Assembly (NCBI RefSeq): GCF_001186125.1 | Contig: NW_014040487.1 | Span: 1-24,562, forward strand | DNA length: 24,562 nt | Direction: 5' to 3' | Source: Sphaeroforma arctica JP610 | Lineage: Eukaryota > Opisthokonta > Ichthyosporea > Ichthyophonida | Shown here: positions 1 to 12,152 of the stretch, one piece after another | How the letters are laid out: the number at the start of each line of letters is the position of its first letter | How positions within the stretch are numbered: position 1 is the stretch's first letter | Made by a program: the position numbers and the translations under genes | Notes under the pieces: model-generated | The model's input: the letters and a program-made list of their open reading frames with translations, nothing else | Told to the model about the DNA's origin: nothing | The model's database searches: none

Positions 1-138
1 TGTTATATTTGAGTATAGTGTTTGTGATATCTTGTACCGCTGCTTGTCGAATTTCTTCTCTCGTCGGCATTCACTTTCAAGGTTTTCTAGCTGCGACTGG
101 GCTTTTCTTTTTGAGCGTCGATTTGTATCTAGTTTTAT
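1..138 (-). CDS. Partial coiled-coil exon of a minus-strand gene cut by the left edge
   Basis: Read on the minus strand, 138 to 1 is open for 46 codons. It encodes a strongly charged, helix-prone stretch containing SQLENLESECRREKKFDKQ, rich in K, R, E and Q with leucines spaced as in a coiled coil. It starts right after a possible splice acceptor (minus-strand CTGCAG, the AG being positions 140-139), so 138 would be an internal exon start. The plus-strand frame over the same bases is rich in Ser, Phe and Arg, as expected for the shadow of a K/E/R-rich exon. The family is not recognised. Upstream exons would lie to the right. Weak candidates are charged stretches near 335-370 and 535-617 (minus), but neither joins cleanly in phase. 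The coding call is an inference from composition plus the acceptor. Confidence 0.35.
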   Translation of the reverse strand, partial: MKLDTNRRSKRKAQSQLENLESECRREKKFDKQRYKISQTLYSNIT

Positions 139-1342
139 CTGCAGGTTAATATATGTTGTGGCCACTTCTCGTTCTGTGCAATTATACGCAGTATTTCAAG
201 GCATAATACTAGTAACATTCCCTATATTTCTGATGTAAGCAAAGATCAAGTTGTGCGCCACTTATATCTGATGCATTCCGGGATAATACTTTAATTTGAG
301 AATAACATATATACATTTTCCACAGTTACTATTCCCTGTGCTGTTTTTCATCCTTCAAGTCGCGAAGTACAACCTGCTCTTGTTCTTATTTACCTGATAT
401 TTACAATACTAGTATACATATTTCTGTCTGCACAGGATTGGAGTGGATTCACTATTTTCACAATTATGAATCTATGATGTTCGCGAGTCTATTCACACAC
501 TTGCTATCCATATCTTCACGCGATTTTTTTACATACATATGTGGATAGATAGGCTTCTTTCGAGCAATTTTGTATTTTTCTTGTATGTATAGAGTTCTGT
601 AGTTTGCAATATTCTGTTGGGCTGTAATTTTAACACATATCCAGGAGTTACATGTATAGGTGGTATCATTCCTGCGGGCTCTTAAAAGTGCATTCATTGA
701 ACGCAGTTGATTGACATATTCTACCCCTCTGCGCACCACATTCTTTCTAAATTTCTTCGACCGTGGTTACGAATATGTGGTTGCGTATAGTGAAATCTCT
801 TATCTGCAATAAATTCGACACGTATATACTCGATGCAATGTCAAATATCTGTCCCTGTCTGTATACGTGAGTATACATATACCGAACTTAAAGAAGTATG
901 GGAATTTTATCTATTCTTACTTGGAACTAGACGCAAACGTGTGTATATGTACGCTTGATGTATGTGATAACCGTATCCATATCATGATTTGTTTATAGTT
1001 TGAACGGGCTCTGGAGTGTATGTGAACTAATTGCTCTGCTGTGTTGTGTTCTGTGTAATTGGGTTGCATTAAAGTGTGATGACACTGCGTTGTTTAAAGT
1101 ATGAATCGTAATTGCTTCTCTCCGTTGTTCGTCACAAATCCACTGCTATAAACAGTCTGCTATGATTATGCATTTATTCGAGGCTAAAGACTGATCTGAT
1201 GTAGCTATCCCTCACATGCTGGTACTTTTGTGTACGTGTTTGCTTGACTGGTGCGCCTTGCATGCAATACACTCAAATTATAGTCAGCGGGAATACCGTA
1301 GTATTACTCAAATGATAGGTCTTGGGTTTACTACAATAGGCT
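139..1342. other. AT-rich stretch with no confident gene
   Basis: No well-supported exon was found. A minus-strand frame at 464-739 (91 codons counted from a non-ATG start, with an internal ATG) contains a Lys/Tyr-rich part and could hold an exon of the left-edge minus gene, but no good donor and acceptor pair frames it. If the left-edge gene starts here and the small gene at 1343 is real, this would be a divergent 5' region. Confidence 0.4.
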
Positions 1343-1951
1343 ATGCCTAGGAAGGAGAGGGACGATTACGACAGACGCTTGCCCGAAATTCAACGGAGGA
1401 ATAGAATGCTGATGCAAGTAGTGCAGGTACGTTTTTGAACTGAAGTGAATCAGGATCAGTCATCGTTCTGCTCTCTAGAGCTCAGGGCATAGTTTGCAAA
1501 CTGAAACTCACAGTAAGGATGAATATTACGAGATCCTTGAGAGATCAACCGTTGGAATTCAAGCAAGCCCCATGTTTCGCAATCTCCAATCCCGATAGAT
1601 AGCTTTGCATCAGGACAGTGGGTTGCGATTTTACAACTATTACCTCTATTGCAAGCTAGGGCAATTCGGTTGGGTGCCATATCGAGTGTCACCATCGTCG
1701 TATTTGGCCAGGCGTAGTTATTCACACATCGCTCTATGCGTGTCCACAATGTCATATTTTATTGTTATCGAAAAGTTGCCCAACTGATTGCTGATGATGT
1801 ACTTAACTGACACCATGAGACTCATAGTAGACATTGTCTTTTATACTTAACACAGAAAAATATCGATTCCGAGCAACCCTCGTGGAAAGTTATGCATAAA
1901 GACAAGGAAGATCAGCTAGAAGGGCCACCCACTTGTACGGTGGACAAATAA
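1343..1951 (+). CDS. Possible two-exon small gene, 59 aa, hypothetical
   Basis: Exon 1 (1343-1426) starts at an ATG with an in-frame TAG two codons upstream (1337-1339). It encodes MPRKERDDYDRRLPEIQRRN followed by RMLMQVVQ, and ends at a good donor (CAG|gtacgt). Exon 2 (1856-1951) follows the acceptor ttaacacag and continues in phase 0 to TAA at 1949-1951. The joined product is 59 aa, mostly hydrophilic with a basic/acidic helical N-terminus and no signal peptide or membrane segment. An AATAAA (1947-1952) overlaps the stop codon. I do not recognise a family. The model rests on a start with an upstream stop, consensus splice sites and matching phase. A further exon in the 429-bp intron, or a different 3' exon, cannot be excluded. 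Confidence 0.4.
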
Positions 1952-2702
1952 ATAGGGAGCAATTAACCGAGGTGCCTACCGCACCAGCATATTCTAGAAC
2001 TGTGGGCCGGGATATACAATCAGTGACAGTGATATCGGCCCGAGATTCCGCCTGTGGTCGAGGTAGACCGTATACGGCCCCCAAAGTGGATAGTATTTAG
2101 CTAGTTGGCAGGGTTATAGGGCATAGTCATGGCTTTTACAAGGGCAGGAGATTTTTTTCCGATTCTCAAACTTGAGTATTTTTTTTTAGGTACAAGTATG
2201 TACGCTTAAAGCAATGACTTTAAGTTAAAAATGATTAAAATGTTATAATTACACATATATTGAATGCTACCGCAGTACTTTACCAAAAGCTTAAACATGA
2301 TTCTGTGTGAGGTCTCCATAGCCGTATGCACACTCAGATTGTTAACTGTAATTACAGCAGGAGTGCATGCTGCGAGTCATAACATATTATTGTTTTTCTT
2401 GAAAACAAAGAAGAAAAACCCAACAAAGTATACGCCCGCGTCTTTCGCAAGGAGAGCTTATCCGTCATCAATCGGAATTATCAAGTACCGAAATGCTCGC
2501 TGTCCAGAGGTGGTGTTTCATTCACTTTCTCGAGTATTTCTTTATTTACACAAAGACTTCGCAAAACAGTCCTTCTCTATTAGACATATAGTGTGTATCG
2601 CCAAATTACACCTATGAAATTCTATTCAATAAACACTGTGTTTGGTATTACTTATTACGTGTAGTTTCACGAGCCGACAGGGTGACAGATATTAGTAGTG
2701 CA
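1952..2702. other. Spacer and presumed 5' region of SEL1L
   Basis: No convincing gene. A 67-codon plus-strand frame without ATG (about 1897-2099) overlaps the end of the small gene in another frame. A 117-codon plus-strand frame (2264-2617) starts with ATG but has no recognisable domain. Just before SEL1L there is an ACGT core (2657-2660), about 45 bp upstream of its ATG. UPR transcription factors bind ACGT-containing elements, but this short core alone is not evidence of one. Confidence 0.35.
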
Positions 2703-4093
2703 ATGATTCGGGGACGTTTGCAGAGGCTAGTACTCTGTCTGCTCTTAGCATCGGTGTGTATTTGTACACAGGTACATGCCCAAGATCACGCACAAGCACA
2801 GCAGGATGCAAACGTCGCTCAAGGTCAAGATAGCAATGCAAATCCAGAGAAAGTCCAAGAGAAAGGGCAGACAGGGATGGCGAGGAGATTGAAGGAGATT
2901 CAGGAGGCTAGGCAAAAGGCATTGAAAGCCGAACGCAAACAGGCGGAAGTGCGGGCTGACGTTTCAGGAACGGACGAAAAGGAAAAGGAAAAAAAGGCAT
3001 ATCTCGATGCCAGGAAAATAGAGATGCAAGTTGAGTATCTCGAGGGTATTAAAAAGAGGGAACAGGAGATGGAAGCTGCGCATATAGAACAGGAGACGAG
3101 AAATAAGGAGGTTAGAATGGAGGAAGGAGATAAAAACCAGGCAGACAAGACAAAGACACAGGACGACGTTCGCGTGCTTACACCGGAACAGATCGCACTG
3201 GAACAGCTGCGAGAGAGTTTAAAGATGAAGATGAAGGGTGATACGGACAAGAGGGAAGGTGCGGATGGGAATGTCGATGCTGAAAGGGGTAGTGTTGTCG
3301 ATGGTACTACTGACAGAGACAGTGCCGGTTTGGATACTATTATGAAGGGTACACCTACACGTGAGACCACAGACAGGGGCAGAGTGGAGGGTAAAGCTGG
3401 GGGTGAAGACGCCAGTGGTAACGATAGAAGAATGCAAGATGAGCAACGTCGGCAACAACAGAAGGAAAACGCAAGGCTTCTACAGGAACAGAGTGAACAA
3501 GTGCGGCAAAAGAGTGGGATCAAGCTGAGTGGCCGGGTGGTTGTAGAGAGAGACAGGGATGCAGACAAGAAGACCCAAGAACAGCAACTGAAAGAACACC
3601 AACGAGCGATGGATATGGCCAAAGGCGCACAGATGCGGGCACAGGTAAAGGCCAGGGAGATAGAAGCGGTACAAGCACGCAAGCTAGCACGTATGGCGGC
3701 TCTTGCGGGGACTAGCACGGAGCACGAAAGCGACGTGCATATGCCCGAGGAGATAGGCGAGATGGATGCCGATGAGGATCGTATGGCTGCGGGTGATGTG
3801 GGGGACCACTTGTTTGTCAAGGCACGACAGTATTTTGATGAGTATGCGGACGATGCTAAGGTGTGTACGCCAGTATCATGTTAGTGGGGTGTAGCGGGTA
3901 TGTTTGAATACGAGTATGAGTGCATGAGCTCAGTTAGCAGCTGGATTGGTTGAAGTGGGGAATTTTCTTTTTGTACCGAAGTAATGTCTCAGATGTTCTT
4001 CATGTATATATTGGAATACGACACAAGTGCGTTGATATTCAGTGCTGTGCACAATTTGGAACGGACCACGCATAAGTATGCATAAGCCCATTA

Positions 4094-4124
<31 letters not shown>

Positions 4125-7100
4125 GTCGTTAAATGATAAGAGTAATATATTGACAAGTGTACCATTGGCAACACATTTGTGCGTTGCCTGTATACTATGG
4201 AATGCTGCGTGTGTATATAAGTTTTTGCGTATGGTGGTAACTCGTGGATATGCGCACAACTTATTACACTGATATTAAAATGTCTGTTCATACATACTTT
4301 TGTTTCTTCACTTCTACCCACAGTCGTGCAAATGTGCCCCTCTTTGTCGTTAAATAAGCAATGTTCCATAGAATGCAGATCTAGTGCGTTAGCTTGAGAT
4401 CTGGCATGTGTACATACATGAAGCTGTAGATATACAACATATCTTGTTCCGGTCACAACGAATGGAGTGTACACAATTACGATCAAGCCCGTGCACGCGG
4501 GCACGACACCCACCTAGTATCGACAACATACATAATCATACACCTATACAAGTCCACTCCTGTATATTTCATGTACATACATACATCTGTGTATGTACGT
4601 CACTATTCACATCACGCGCATACAAACATCTGCACCATTTTACTACTTAACTTACCTTACGCTTACCAATTCTGTATATGTCCCTGTATATATTCACACA
4701 ACCAAGCCATGTGAATTCCACCATGAATGTGGTCTCGATGCGCGGCCGAACACATACGAATATCTGCACTAGTGTATTACTTCACACACATCTTACACAT
4801 ACGCATCCTGCACACATCCCACACCATCAAATCAGGTGATCTCCATGATGAAGGTGGCCTCGAAGTACGGATCAGATGCGGCGACCGAGTTCCTCGCACG
4901 GCAACACGTGTTCGGTTTGTTGAACGCGCCCTCTCAAGGGTACTTGCCTGAGCCGGATGTAGCTTCCGCATTGCCTTTACTGACAACTCTGGTGGAAGAG
5001 AAAGGCTACCCTGAGGCACAGAGTTTGGCAGGGTTCCTGTATGGCTCTGGGGTCGGAGTGGACATCGACATTGCGAAGAGTATTGTGTATATGAGGTTCG
5101 CCGCCGAGACAGGTATGTAAATCGATCGTGCGTTGACCTGCGTGAAGCTTCTCAAGCAAATGTACTCGAACTTGCAGTCCCTCTGGGTGTTTCTTATGTA
5201 CCTGTATGTATACGTAGTCCTGTTATGTGAATTCCCACACATGTTAGTATTTGTGAAAGTACTTTATGAGATACATGTAGTATGTGTATGTGGTCCTGTT
5301 TGGCGGAGTCTTCTGTATGTGTGTTTTGAAGCTCTGCCTGGCATACTACGTCTATATTGTGCGAGAAGTGAAATATAATCATTCAAAGCTGGAGTAGGAT
5401 TGGTTACCATCTCAATGAGACTTGTAAATGTCGACTCTATGTATATAAGCTTATTTCTTCTAATATAATCTCTATTTAAGTGTCTATATCCGAATTACAT
5501 ACCTACTTAGAGCAACACTGAAGAGCACGTAGTCGCGACCGAGGTTTTTAGGTCGGCGTCATGGAATTTATTTATAGCACAAAGTCGGCACTGAATGCAC
5601 TTTGTATCTATTAACTTGAAGCTGCGGGTTGATAATTTGGTATTTCTCACTGTTTCTAGTGGCGTTGCAGGCTCCGCACGGGGCCAGCTTTACACCTGTC
5701 TACTAGTGTGAACAAGTGCTCTCAAAGTCCAGGAAATGCGGTTGGTATCGTCTTGGTGTTGTATCTCACACCTCCTACGTATATTTTTCTTGTCCCAGGT
5801 GAGAGCTATGCTAGTGCCGCTCTGGGCTATCGATATTTTCGGGGCAGGAATGTACCTCAGGACTGTGCCAAGGCCATGGAGTTGTATCTCGTGGCTGCTA
5901 CCGCAGTCGCAGAAGATCTGAAGAGTGGCATGACTAAAGCCGCTGGTATGTACGGAAACGGTATATCTGAGTATTTAGATTCGATATGCGATATATGAAT
6001 GTTTATGTGCATATATATATAATACATGAACGTGTTTTTAAACGTAATATATATATATATATATATAATATGTACGTGTTGACAACTTAAATATATCTCC
6101 CCATTTGACGTACATGTGCGCTTACTTAGTGTTTATTTTTCAGAGTGCTACAGATTACTGTCAGAGGCAAGTTGTTTAGACCTGGTTGTACAGTTGTGCT
6201 GTTACAACCGGTAAATGATTTCTTTGCTGCACTTGATGTGCTTAGTGAATACGAGGGAGTAGTAGTAGACTGTACTGGTAGCGTATCTAGAAAGCTTTTA
6301 CACGGGTAGCTCTTTGCGATGCTTATAGTGCCTGAGTCTGACGTACTGTTACGTGTAGTTGTAATGATATCTGGATACATGTCAACACTATGTTTGTAAA
6401 CATTTTTGAATATAAAATAAGTTGCTAATTACGTACGGTTACGAATATGTACTCTCACCGTTGATGCAGAGATGATTCGACTAGCGCAAGATGAGGATCA
6501 GAGAAACCAGAACGGGATGTCTCAGTGGGACATACTCCAGTACTACCAATACATGGCTCAGCGAGGCGACATCCAGTCCGCACTGATAATGGGTCAGGTG
6601 TGTACTGCCTCCCTGTGCATGTATCGTGTAAGTGTACTCGAATTAAGTTTTTGGGCTTGTAAGTGAATGTGCATCTGCTTGGAAGGAGCTTTATCTGTCC
6701 GTACGCTATATACCTGGTACTACGTAGGTTATATGCATGCGCATGCCAGTAATTTACCCCGGATTTGTGCCGAAGAATGCAAATGTTTGTATATTTAGTA
6801 ATAATTTTTTTCATACGCAGAAGTGTGCATATGTAGACACGAGTATGCTTGCATGATCACCTGTGCCTCGCTTCATAAGCACTTGGCATACAGCCGCATT
6901 GTGAACCTAACAAATCGCACTGATAGTAATGGTGTCAGTATGTATTTTCGAAACAGAGACGTTGCTGGTCTATCTCTGATGGCGTGCACACTTCTTTATA
7001 ATTTTTTTTTTACCTTGGATACTAATACATGCATTGGTGGTCAACGTATGTACTCAGGTACTATTACAAGGGGCGCATGGGATGGATCAGGATCCCGGAG

Positions 7101-10100
7101 CTGCGGCGGACTACTTTAATGCGGCTGCCGAGGCAGGCAATGCAGAGGCAAAGGCATTTCTAGCGTCTATGCACCACAGTGGTGTGGGCGTAGAAAGCAG
7201 CAATCTAACAGCCTTTAAACTCTACAAAGAGGTATTTGAGGGTGTGAGCGAGTGTGTGGGGGTGCAGAAGGCTTAATCTTACAGTCTTTCAGCTCACAAA
7301 GGAGTGTGTGTGTGTGTATGTGCTTTTGTATGTGTGTATGTGCGTGTGCGTATGTGTGTATGTATACATCCTTGAGTTCTGGCGTCTGCTTATCAGCAGG
7401 GAAGGTGAGGGAGGCAACTAATTAGTAGAAATTGGGTTGTGCTAAAGAATATTTGTGTGCATGTGTTGAAATGCATATATTTAATAAAGTAAAGTTGTGT
7501 GTATGTGCGAGTGTGTATACTTCCTTGATTTTCATGATCTATTTACAATGTTGGTGCAATCGCGAACGACAGTAACCTCACAGCTATCGAGTTCTGCTGG
7601 TAGAAATGTGTGTATATATTCATCTTTTGAGAGATGTGTGTATATGCACATACCCTCGAATCCAACCAAAACTGTTACCGGCTCTTTCTACTACAATTGG
7701 ATCTACCATTTAAGTTCATTCTGAAAACCATACCTGCATTCTGATAGGCAGCGGAAGAGGGTAATGCTCAGGGGCAAAATGGGTTGGGTCAGATGTACAT
7801 GCTAGGCATTGTGGTACCTCAAAACTACGAAATGGCTCTCAAGTACTTCACCTTGGCGGCCGCGCAAGGTTGGTGTGCTCGTTCCGTGTTATAGTTTTTT
7901 TCTCGTTCTTTCCATTTTCGCATTGCGCATTTCAATTGGTCTGGCGTCTGAGAATCTTTTTACTGGTATATTACATATCTTAGTATGTATCACTCTTCTC
8001 CCTTATAGTGATACGTAAGAGATTTAGTTTTTCAAACTTGTAATGTTTTTCGATTCTGGCGAATATAGCATAGGATAGCGGATTGTCATGCGAATTGTGT
8101 ATACACCGGCGTTCAATGTGGTATTCGCGAAGTGCGTTGTTGGGCCAGTGTAAAAACGTCGCTGCTGAGTCATTTTTACGTTGCTGGTCGAAGGTTGTAG
8201 TCAAACACGCATCGCCTCTCGAAGAGCATTGAGCTACTCTGTACATGCAGACTACAGCATGTCTCCAGGGGTATCCTACTTTAATATTACAGTATTATTT
8301 GTTCTTCTGGTGTTATCTTTAGGCAATGCCGAAGCCTTGTATAACGCTGCAACGATGTACTACAGTGGCCTGGGCACAAAGGTGGATTACAAGAAGGTAT
8401 GTTGTACGATGCTTCACTAAATCACATATCGTACCTATTGTCCAAAGAACTGAGTTTGTGCAGACACCGAATGACGTGTATATGCGTGTATTGTGCCCGT
8501 CAACGGGTTGTAGCTTTCGAAAGTGTCTCAACGTGCCGTCTATTTGGGTATTATACTCACGAGTTACAAGTGTGGCAAGCAATTTTTTACAGACAAGCTT
8601 CTAATATTGTTTGCCTGTGTATTCTGATCGTGCGCTTTGGGCTAGCATTATTGACTAAACACTATTTTTGGGGTATATTTATTGAGTATTCACTTTCTCG
8701 TGCATTACAGCCTTGTGAGCGGGACGTTCTCGTAAAAGTAGGTCGACTACCACATCATGACTTCAAACATAAGTTTTTGTGTTATGTCAAACTTAGAACG
8801 ATAAGATTCAGGGGCAGCTTTCTGGACGTGTATGTGAATACTTACAAATATTTCTAAAGCGTGTGTATCTTTTTGGAGGCAAGGATTTGTTTCTACGTTT
8901 TGTTTATTGTCTCATATCCAACACAGGCGTTCGACAACTTCTCCTCCAGCGCCAGAAATGGCTATACCCTAGCGCTGTATCACCTTGGAATCATGCATAA
9001 CCTGGGCTTTGGTATGCAACGTGTGTGTATAAATGTGAGTGTGCATGCGTACGTAGTTTTCGAACCGTCCTCCTTACAGTTGACAACGCGTGTGCGTGCG
9101 TGTAGCCATCAGAACATCTACTATCTAGTCTTACTTTTGCAACATGTATGTACATAGGCGTACGTGCACATTTATTTTCGTGATTGTGACTATGAAGAGT
9201 GAGAGCTTCTGTGTGAGTGTGTTACATGAGTAGGCGTATGTATTATAGTGGTAGGATGTGTAATTTATGCATGCGTATGTGCATGTGTATCTGAAAAATG
9301 TTATGATTGAGTGTATTTGTTTCCATCGAGGGAGCGTGGTGTGACATTTTATGGTCGAGTGCGCTTGAGTGCTCATATGAGAAATACGTATAGCAACAAT
9401 ATCGTGTGATCAAATGCTACAATGAAACGCACACGTGTGGATTGTTCCGTGCATTTTCCGCAGTGGTTGGCAGGTTTAAGTACACTGCCCGTGAGTTGTA
9501 CGTGACTAAATCTCATGGAGTACTTCAGTGCTTGAACGTACTGTTGCATATGAGTGTAAGTAAGCACACGAATAGGACGTTAGTTGTCTACGTATTCATC
9601 TGAATCTCACCTGGAGATCTCGTGCAATACTTTTCTGGTGACTAGTCAGAGCGAATATTCGCTTTCCAAGTGGATATCAAACCACATGCGATTAGCGGGA
9701 TTTGCTCATGCGCATATGTGCATGCATCCGTACATACATGTGTGCATATGTACGTGCACGTATACGACTAATTTTACGGTGAAGGGGTTTGATTGAATAT
9801 GTAGTCATTCAAATTTAATCTGGATTTGTCGATATTTTTGGCTTATATAGGAACAAGCAAATCCTGTGATCACGCCGTGACGTATTTCAAGAATATCTAC
9901 GACCGCGCAGGGCATGCGCACTTACTTGCGGAAGCTTATGCGGCATTCAAGGTATGGTTTGCATATAATAAGACTCGAAATCAAAAGCCATAGGCCGTTA
10001 CTTGTTATACTAGAAGCATTGAACTCAATTATGAGCTTACTTTGAAGTCAATTATAATAAGATATTGATATATATGCTTTCCTTTGATGGCTAAACTGGA

Positions 10101-12123
10101 GGTACTGATGTTGCTGACCTAGAATCTCACTATTCAAACATATTCGTTTGAACGTTACATTGTCTATTGAACTTAAGTTTGGATACTGCGAGACGATTTG
10201 GCCATGGCTTGACGATGACCGTCCCGTATTATTTTTGAGCTATCACACTCGAACATATATATTGGCCTAGTGGTGACATGGGTATGATAGTATACTCGCG
10301 TTTCCTACTAGCAGACAGAGGTATACGCCCTTTTAAAATAGGGAACTTGATTTTTCATCTTCATCGCCAAATGGTGGTTTGTGAGATTCGTTGCATGCTA
10401 AGCACATCTACATGTTGGTTATCGACACAGGATGGCGACACGTCGCGCTCCCTCATGATCTACATGTACATCGCCGAAACCGGTAGTGAACTTGCCCAAG
10501 CCAATGCTGCGTATATACTGGACTTACTGGCCACCAGACACGGTCAACTAACCCTGCACTCGCATCCGAAGTGGATATCCACGGAAAGCGTAGAAGCGTA
10601 TGCGCTACTGCAGTGGATTAAGGCGGCGGAACAGCGGAGTTCGGAGGCGATTCTGAAGAAAGGTGTGTTCAGAGTGCATGTATATTAAAGTGAACTGGGA
10701 TTCCGGGTCAAAGTGTAAGAAAAGGATTTTTAGGATTGGTTTACGAGTTCCTGGAGAATAATGTTTCTGAGGTCGATGATTATATATATATATATATTTG
10801 CGACACGCATGATGTATTTTGCATATATTTCACACCTACCTGCTTTACTGGTAGTTTCCTGACATTATGTTCATGACTTATTCTTATTCACAGGTGATCA
10901 CTACTATTTTGGCTGGGGGGTCAATGCCAGTCATACAACTGCAGTGGAATGTTACCGAACAGCCGGCACTATGCACAACGCTCAGGTGCGCCGTCTTTAC
11001 ATGTATATCATGTGTACATGTATTTATGTATATATCTAGATGTATGTGAACGTATATTGTCAAACATATCTTACCACGCTCAGGCAGTGATCCTATTTGA
11101 GACATAATGGGATTGCGCTACTTATATTCACTGACGCAGTTACTTATCCTGTTGTGTTGGCGTCCTGACTACCATATCCGAGCAGGATGCGCACACCTGT
11201 CAATAGAAGTCTCCGTTGTGTGTCGTGATCTTTCATCAATTATTTGCAATCGATCACATCACCAATCAACCGCTTTTTACGAGAACATATGCATATAGAT
11301 AGAGAACTTCCACGTTGATGCTAAATTGAATTTCATTTTTTAATCTGACTTTTACTTATATACACAGGCTCTCTTCAACATCGGATACATGACTGAACGT
11401 GGAGAAGGTGTCAGCCAAGACTTTGCGCTGGCTAAACGCTACTACGACCAGTCGAAGGAGGTCAGTCAAGACGCCCGCGTGCCGGTGTACATCGCGCTCG
11501 CGGGACTCCGAGCGAGAAAACTCTATACGGATTTTGTCCAGTTTGTGAAAGAGGACAACCTGTTTAAAATTAACTTGAACAACGTTGAGATTAACTTCGA
11601 AAACGGCGTATTGCATGGGATCAATGAATTCTATCAAGGTAAGGTCTGCTTGGTGTTTGTATTAGATCGTATGGCTTATTTACTGTTAGTAGGCCACATC
11701 CGCAGTATTGGCATCTCAGCGACCATAATTTGTCTTGTTTATATTGACATCATCGTCCGTAGCATCAACAGTCTCGCATGAATTTTGCTTGCGTCACCTC
11801 ACGCAGTTTTTACCAGTGTCAGTGGTTTTTGAAGCCTGTACTTGTATTGTTTTAGAACCAGTGGTGTTTTTGTGGAAGCTTTAACTCTCCTGATATAGCC
11901 CATTCTTATCCTTAAGCCCCCCTCCCCTCTTTCCCCCCTAACACACGCACTTGTCGCAGAGGTACATCCTGCTACGGTTTGGGGACCAGACTGGGAGTAC
12001 CACGTGATATTTATACTGTTTATAGTGTTGATCACTTTGATTCACTTTCGGAGGATGTTCTACAGTATAGAAGCGTTTGAAACGGAGCAGGCGCGCCTTG
12101 CTGCTGCACAGGCCCACGGATAG
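2703..12123 (+). CDS. SEL1L: SEL1L/HRD3 homologue, ER-associated degradation adaptor (13 exons, 1007 aa)
   Basis: Exons: 2703-3860, 4836-5112, 5799-5945, 6470-6597, 7058-7231, 7748-7868, 8323-8396, 8927-9011, 9851-9951, 10431-10662, 10894-10985, 11368-11638, 11960-12123. All introns are GT-AG and the phases join into one 1008-codon frame. Residues 1-26 are a signal peptide (likely cleavage VHA|QD). About 40-360 is a charged E/K/R/Q helix-rich region. About 387-940 carries roughly eleven Sel1-like (TPR-like) repeats, for example GNAQGQNGLGQMYMLGIVV. Diagnostic SEL1L segments are WDILQYYQYMAQRGD, AQANAAYILD, GDHYYFGWG and ALFNIGYMTERGEG. A membrane helix lies at about 968-983, with a 24-residue cytosolic tail. 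In this family the luminal repeats recruit misfolded glycoproteins and stabilise the HRD1 ligase. The start is the ATG at 2703, because the frame extends upstream only with a GTG and this ATG gives an N-terminal signal peptide. The least certain junction is exon 1 to 2 (AAG|gtgtgt), which avoids a stop at 3882. Confidence 0.95.
4094..4118. repeat. (AT)n microsatellite in SEL1L intron 1
   Basis: An uninterrupted alternating A/T run of about 25 bases inside the first and longest SEL1L intron (3861-4835). Confidence 0.9.
6010..6068. repeat. TA-rich microsatellites in SEL1L intron 3
   Basis: Two alternating AT runs (about 6010-6021 and 6047-6067) in the intron between exons 3 and 4. Confidence 0.8.
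7303..7366. repeat. TG/TATG microsatellite in SEL1L intron 5
   Basis: A (GT)n run followed by imperfect GTATGTGT units, between exons 5 and 6. Confidence 0.85.
10781..10797. repeat. Short (TA)n run in SEL1L intron 10
   Basis: A 17-base alternating T/A run between exons 10 and 11. Confidence 0.75.
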
Positions 12124-12152
12124 GAAGTGTGATAAGTAAGTGGTATTTTAGA

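Noticed and set aside
2264-2617. 117-aa plus-strand frame upstream of SEL1L
   Set aside because: No domain, no splice context and uneven composition; lies in the probable promoter region.
2651-2666. Possible UPR element (TTACGTGT) before SEL1L
   Set aside because: Only a short ACGT core matches, with no full UPRE or ERSE; chance occurrence is common.
2900-3820. 306-aa minus-strand open frame opposite SEL1L exon 1
   Set aside because: Ser/Cys/Leu-rich low-complexity antisense shadow of an E/K/R-rich exon. The plus frame has a signal peptide and splices into SEL1L.
8399-8857. 152-aa plus-strand frame in SEL1L intron 7
   Set aside because: Runs on from exon 7 in a different frame into intron sequence; no similarity and bracketed by well-phased SEL1L exons.
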